Below, one piece after another: positions 21,857 to 22,175 of a stretch of DNA of 22,175 bases (the stretch's first letter is position 1; the number at the start of each line of letters is the position of its first letter). Source of the stretch: an uncultured Clostridia bacterium. Its GTDB lineage: Bacteria; Bacillota; Clostridia; Oscillospirales; Oscillospiraceae. Below the pieces are notes generated by a model, which saw only the letters and a program-made list of their open reading frames with translations, made no database searches and was not told where the DNA came from. Location: the NCBI GenBank assembly GCA_945926565.1, contig CAMELY010000008.1, forward strand, positions 1-22,175. Reading direction: 5' to 3'. Both the position numbers and the translations under genes were made by a program.

Positions 21857-22175
21857 CCACCCTGACCCTCACCGCCGACCAGGCGGGGGAGCGGGCGGAT
21901 CAGTTTCTGGCCCGCTCGGTGGAGGGGCTGACCCGCTCCGCCGCCCAGAAGCTGTTGGAGCAGGGGGCGGTCACCGCCGGGGGCAGGGCGCTGAAAAAGA
22001 ACGCCAAGCTGGAGACGGGGACGGAGCTCTCCCTCTCCTTGCCTGACCCGGAGCCCATCGACGTGGCGCCCCAGGACATCCCCCTGGACGTGGTCTATGA
22101 GGACGAGGACGTGATTGTCATCAACAAGCCGGTGGGCCTGGTGGTGCACCCCGCCCCCGGCCACCCGGACGGCAC
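21853..22175 (+). CDS. RluD-family 23S rRNA pseudouridine synthase (partial, runs off the window)
   Basis: The first 107 residues are present. Residues 1 to about 75 form an S4 RNA-binding domain (GERADQFLARSVEGLTRSAA, then LLEQGAVTAGGRALKKNAKL). The catalytic domain follows with DVVYEDEDVIVINKPVGLVV and HPAPGH (about 97-102), the hallmark of the RluA/RluC/RluD family. The catalytic aspartate motif (HRLDxxTSG) lies beyond the window edge. The enzyme converts uridines to pseudouridine in 23S rRNA. ATG 21853 overlaps the lspA stop. Which RluA-type subclass it belongs to cannot be settled from this fragment. Confidence 0.92.
   Translation, partial: MTTLTLTADQAGERADQFLARSVEGLTRSAAQKLLEQGAVTAGGRALKKNAKLETGTELSLSLPDPEPIDVAPQDIPLDVVYEDEDVIVINKPVGLVVHPAPGHPDG

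Overview
This window looks like a chromosomal segment of a GC-rich Clostridia (Bacillota), most like the Flavonifractor/Lawsonibacter/Intestinimonas part of the Oscillospiraceae. The reasons are a GC-rich, strongly biased third codon position, the Firmicute gene set (long-form hibernation factor, DacF, MreC/MreD/PBP2, ZapA, U32 protein, LspA) and consensus sigma-A promoters. No genus assignment can be proven from the sequence alone. No CRISPR array, tRNA, rRNA, transposase, phage gene or recognisable defence system was found; most of the window is housekeeping DNA.

Layout. 1-512: remnant of an XRE regulator fused to a superoxide-reductase (desulfoferrodoxin-like) domain; homology stops abruptly at about base 40 in AT-rich sequence. 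523-2267: consensus promoter, then a PHP-family phosphatase and a class I fumarate hydratase alpha subunit. 2348-3035: ribosome hibernation factor with its own extended -10 promoter and strong terminator. 3194-6412 (minus): a lone 1041-residue TagF-like polymerase. 6446-7643 (minus): D-Ala-D-Ala carboxypeptidase DacF. 7745-8627 (plus): an orphan PTS EIIA-EIIB pair. 8631-9865 (minus): a membrane-anchored XRE regulator split by an apparent single-base frameshift. 9907-11965 (minus): a cytosolic GH13 amylase. 11994-16489 (minus): the elongation/division cluster dut-maf-mreC-mreD-mrdA, lacking mreB. 16545-16617: a compound palindromic repeat. 16628-19188 (minus): zapA followed by a long U32 protein. 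19255-end (plus): RhlE-like helicase, lspA and an RluD-type pseudouridine synthase, linked by ATGA overlaps.

How the genes work together. Much of the window serves the cell envelope and division. MreC, MreD and PBP2 build the elongation machinery, DacF trims peptidoglycan stem peptides, the TagF-like enzyme probably makes a glycerophosphate-type polymer, ZapA supports the FtsZ ring and LspA matures lipoproteins. A second theme is RNA and ribosome maintenance: the hibernation factor, the helicase, the pseudouridine synthase and the U32 protein. The rest is nucleotide sanitation (Dut, Maf) and carbon metabolism (amylase, fumarase, PTS fragments).

The points most worth following up are the broken XRE-SOR fusion at the left edge, the frameshifted XRE membrane regulator, the PTS pair whose EIIB ribosome-binding site sits in a hairpin, the large unexplained N-terminal half of the TagF-like protein, the switch-like leader before the hibernation factor gene, and the palindromic element at 16545-16617.
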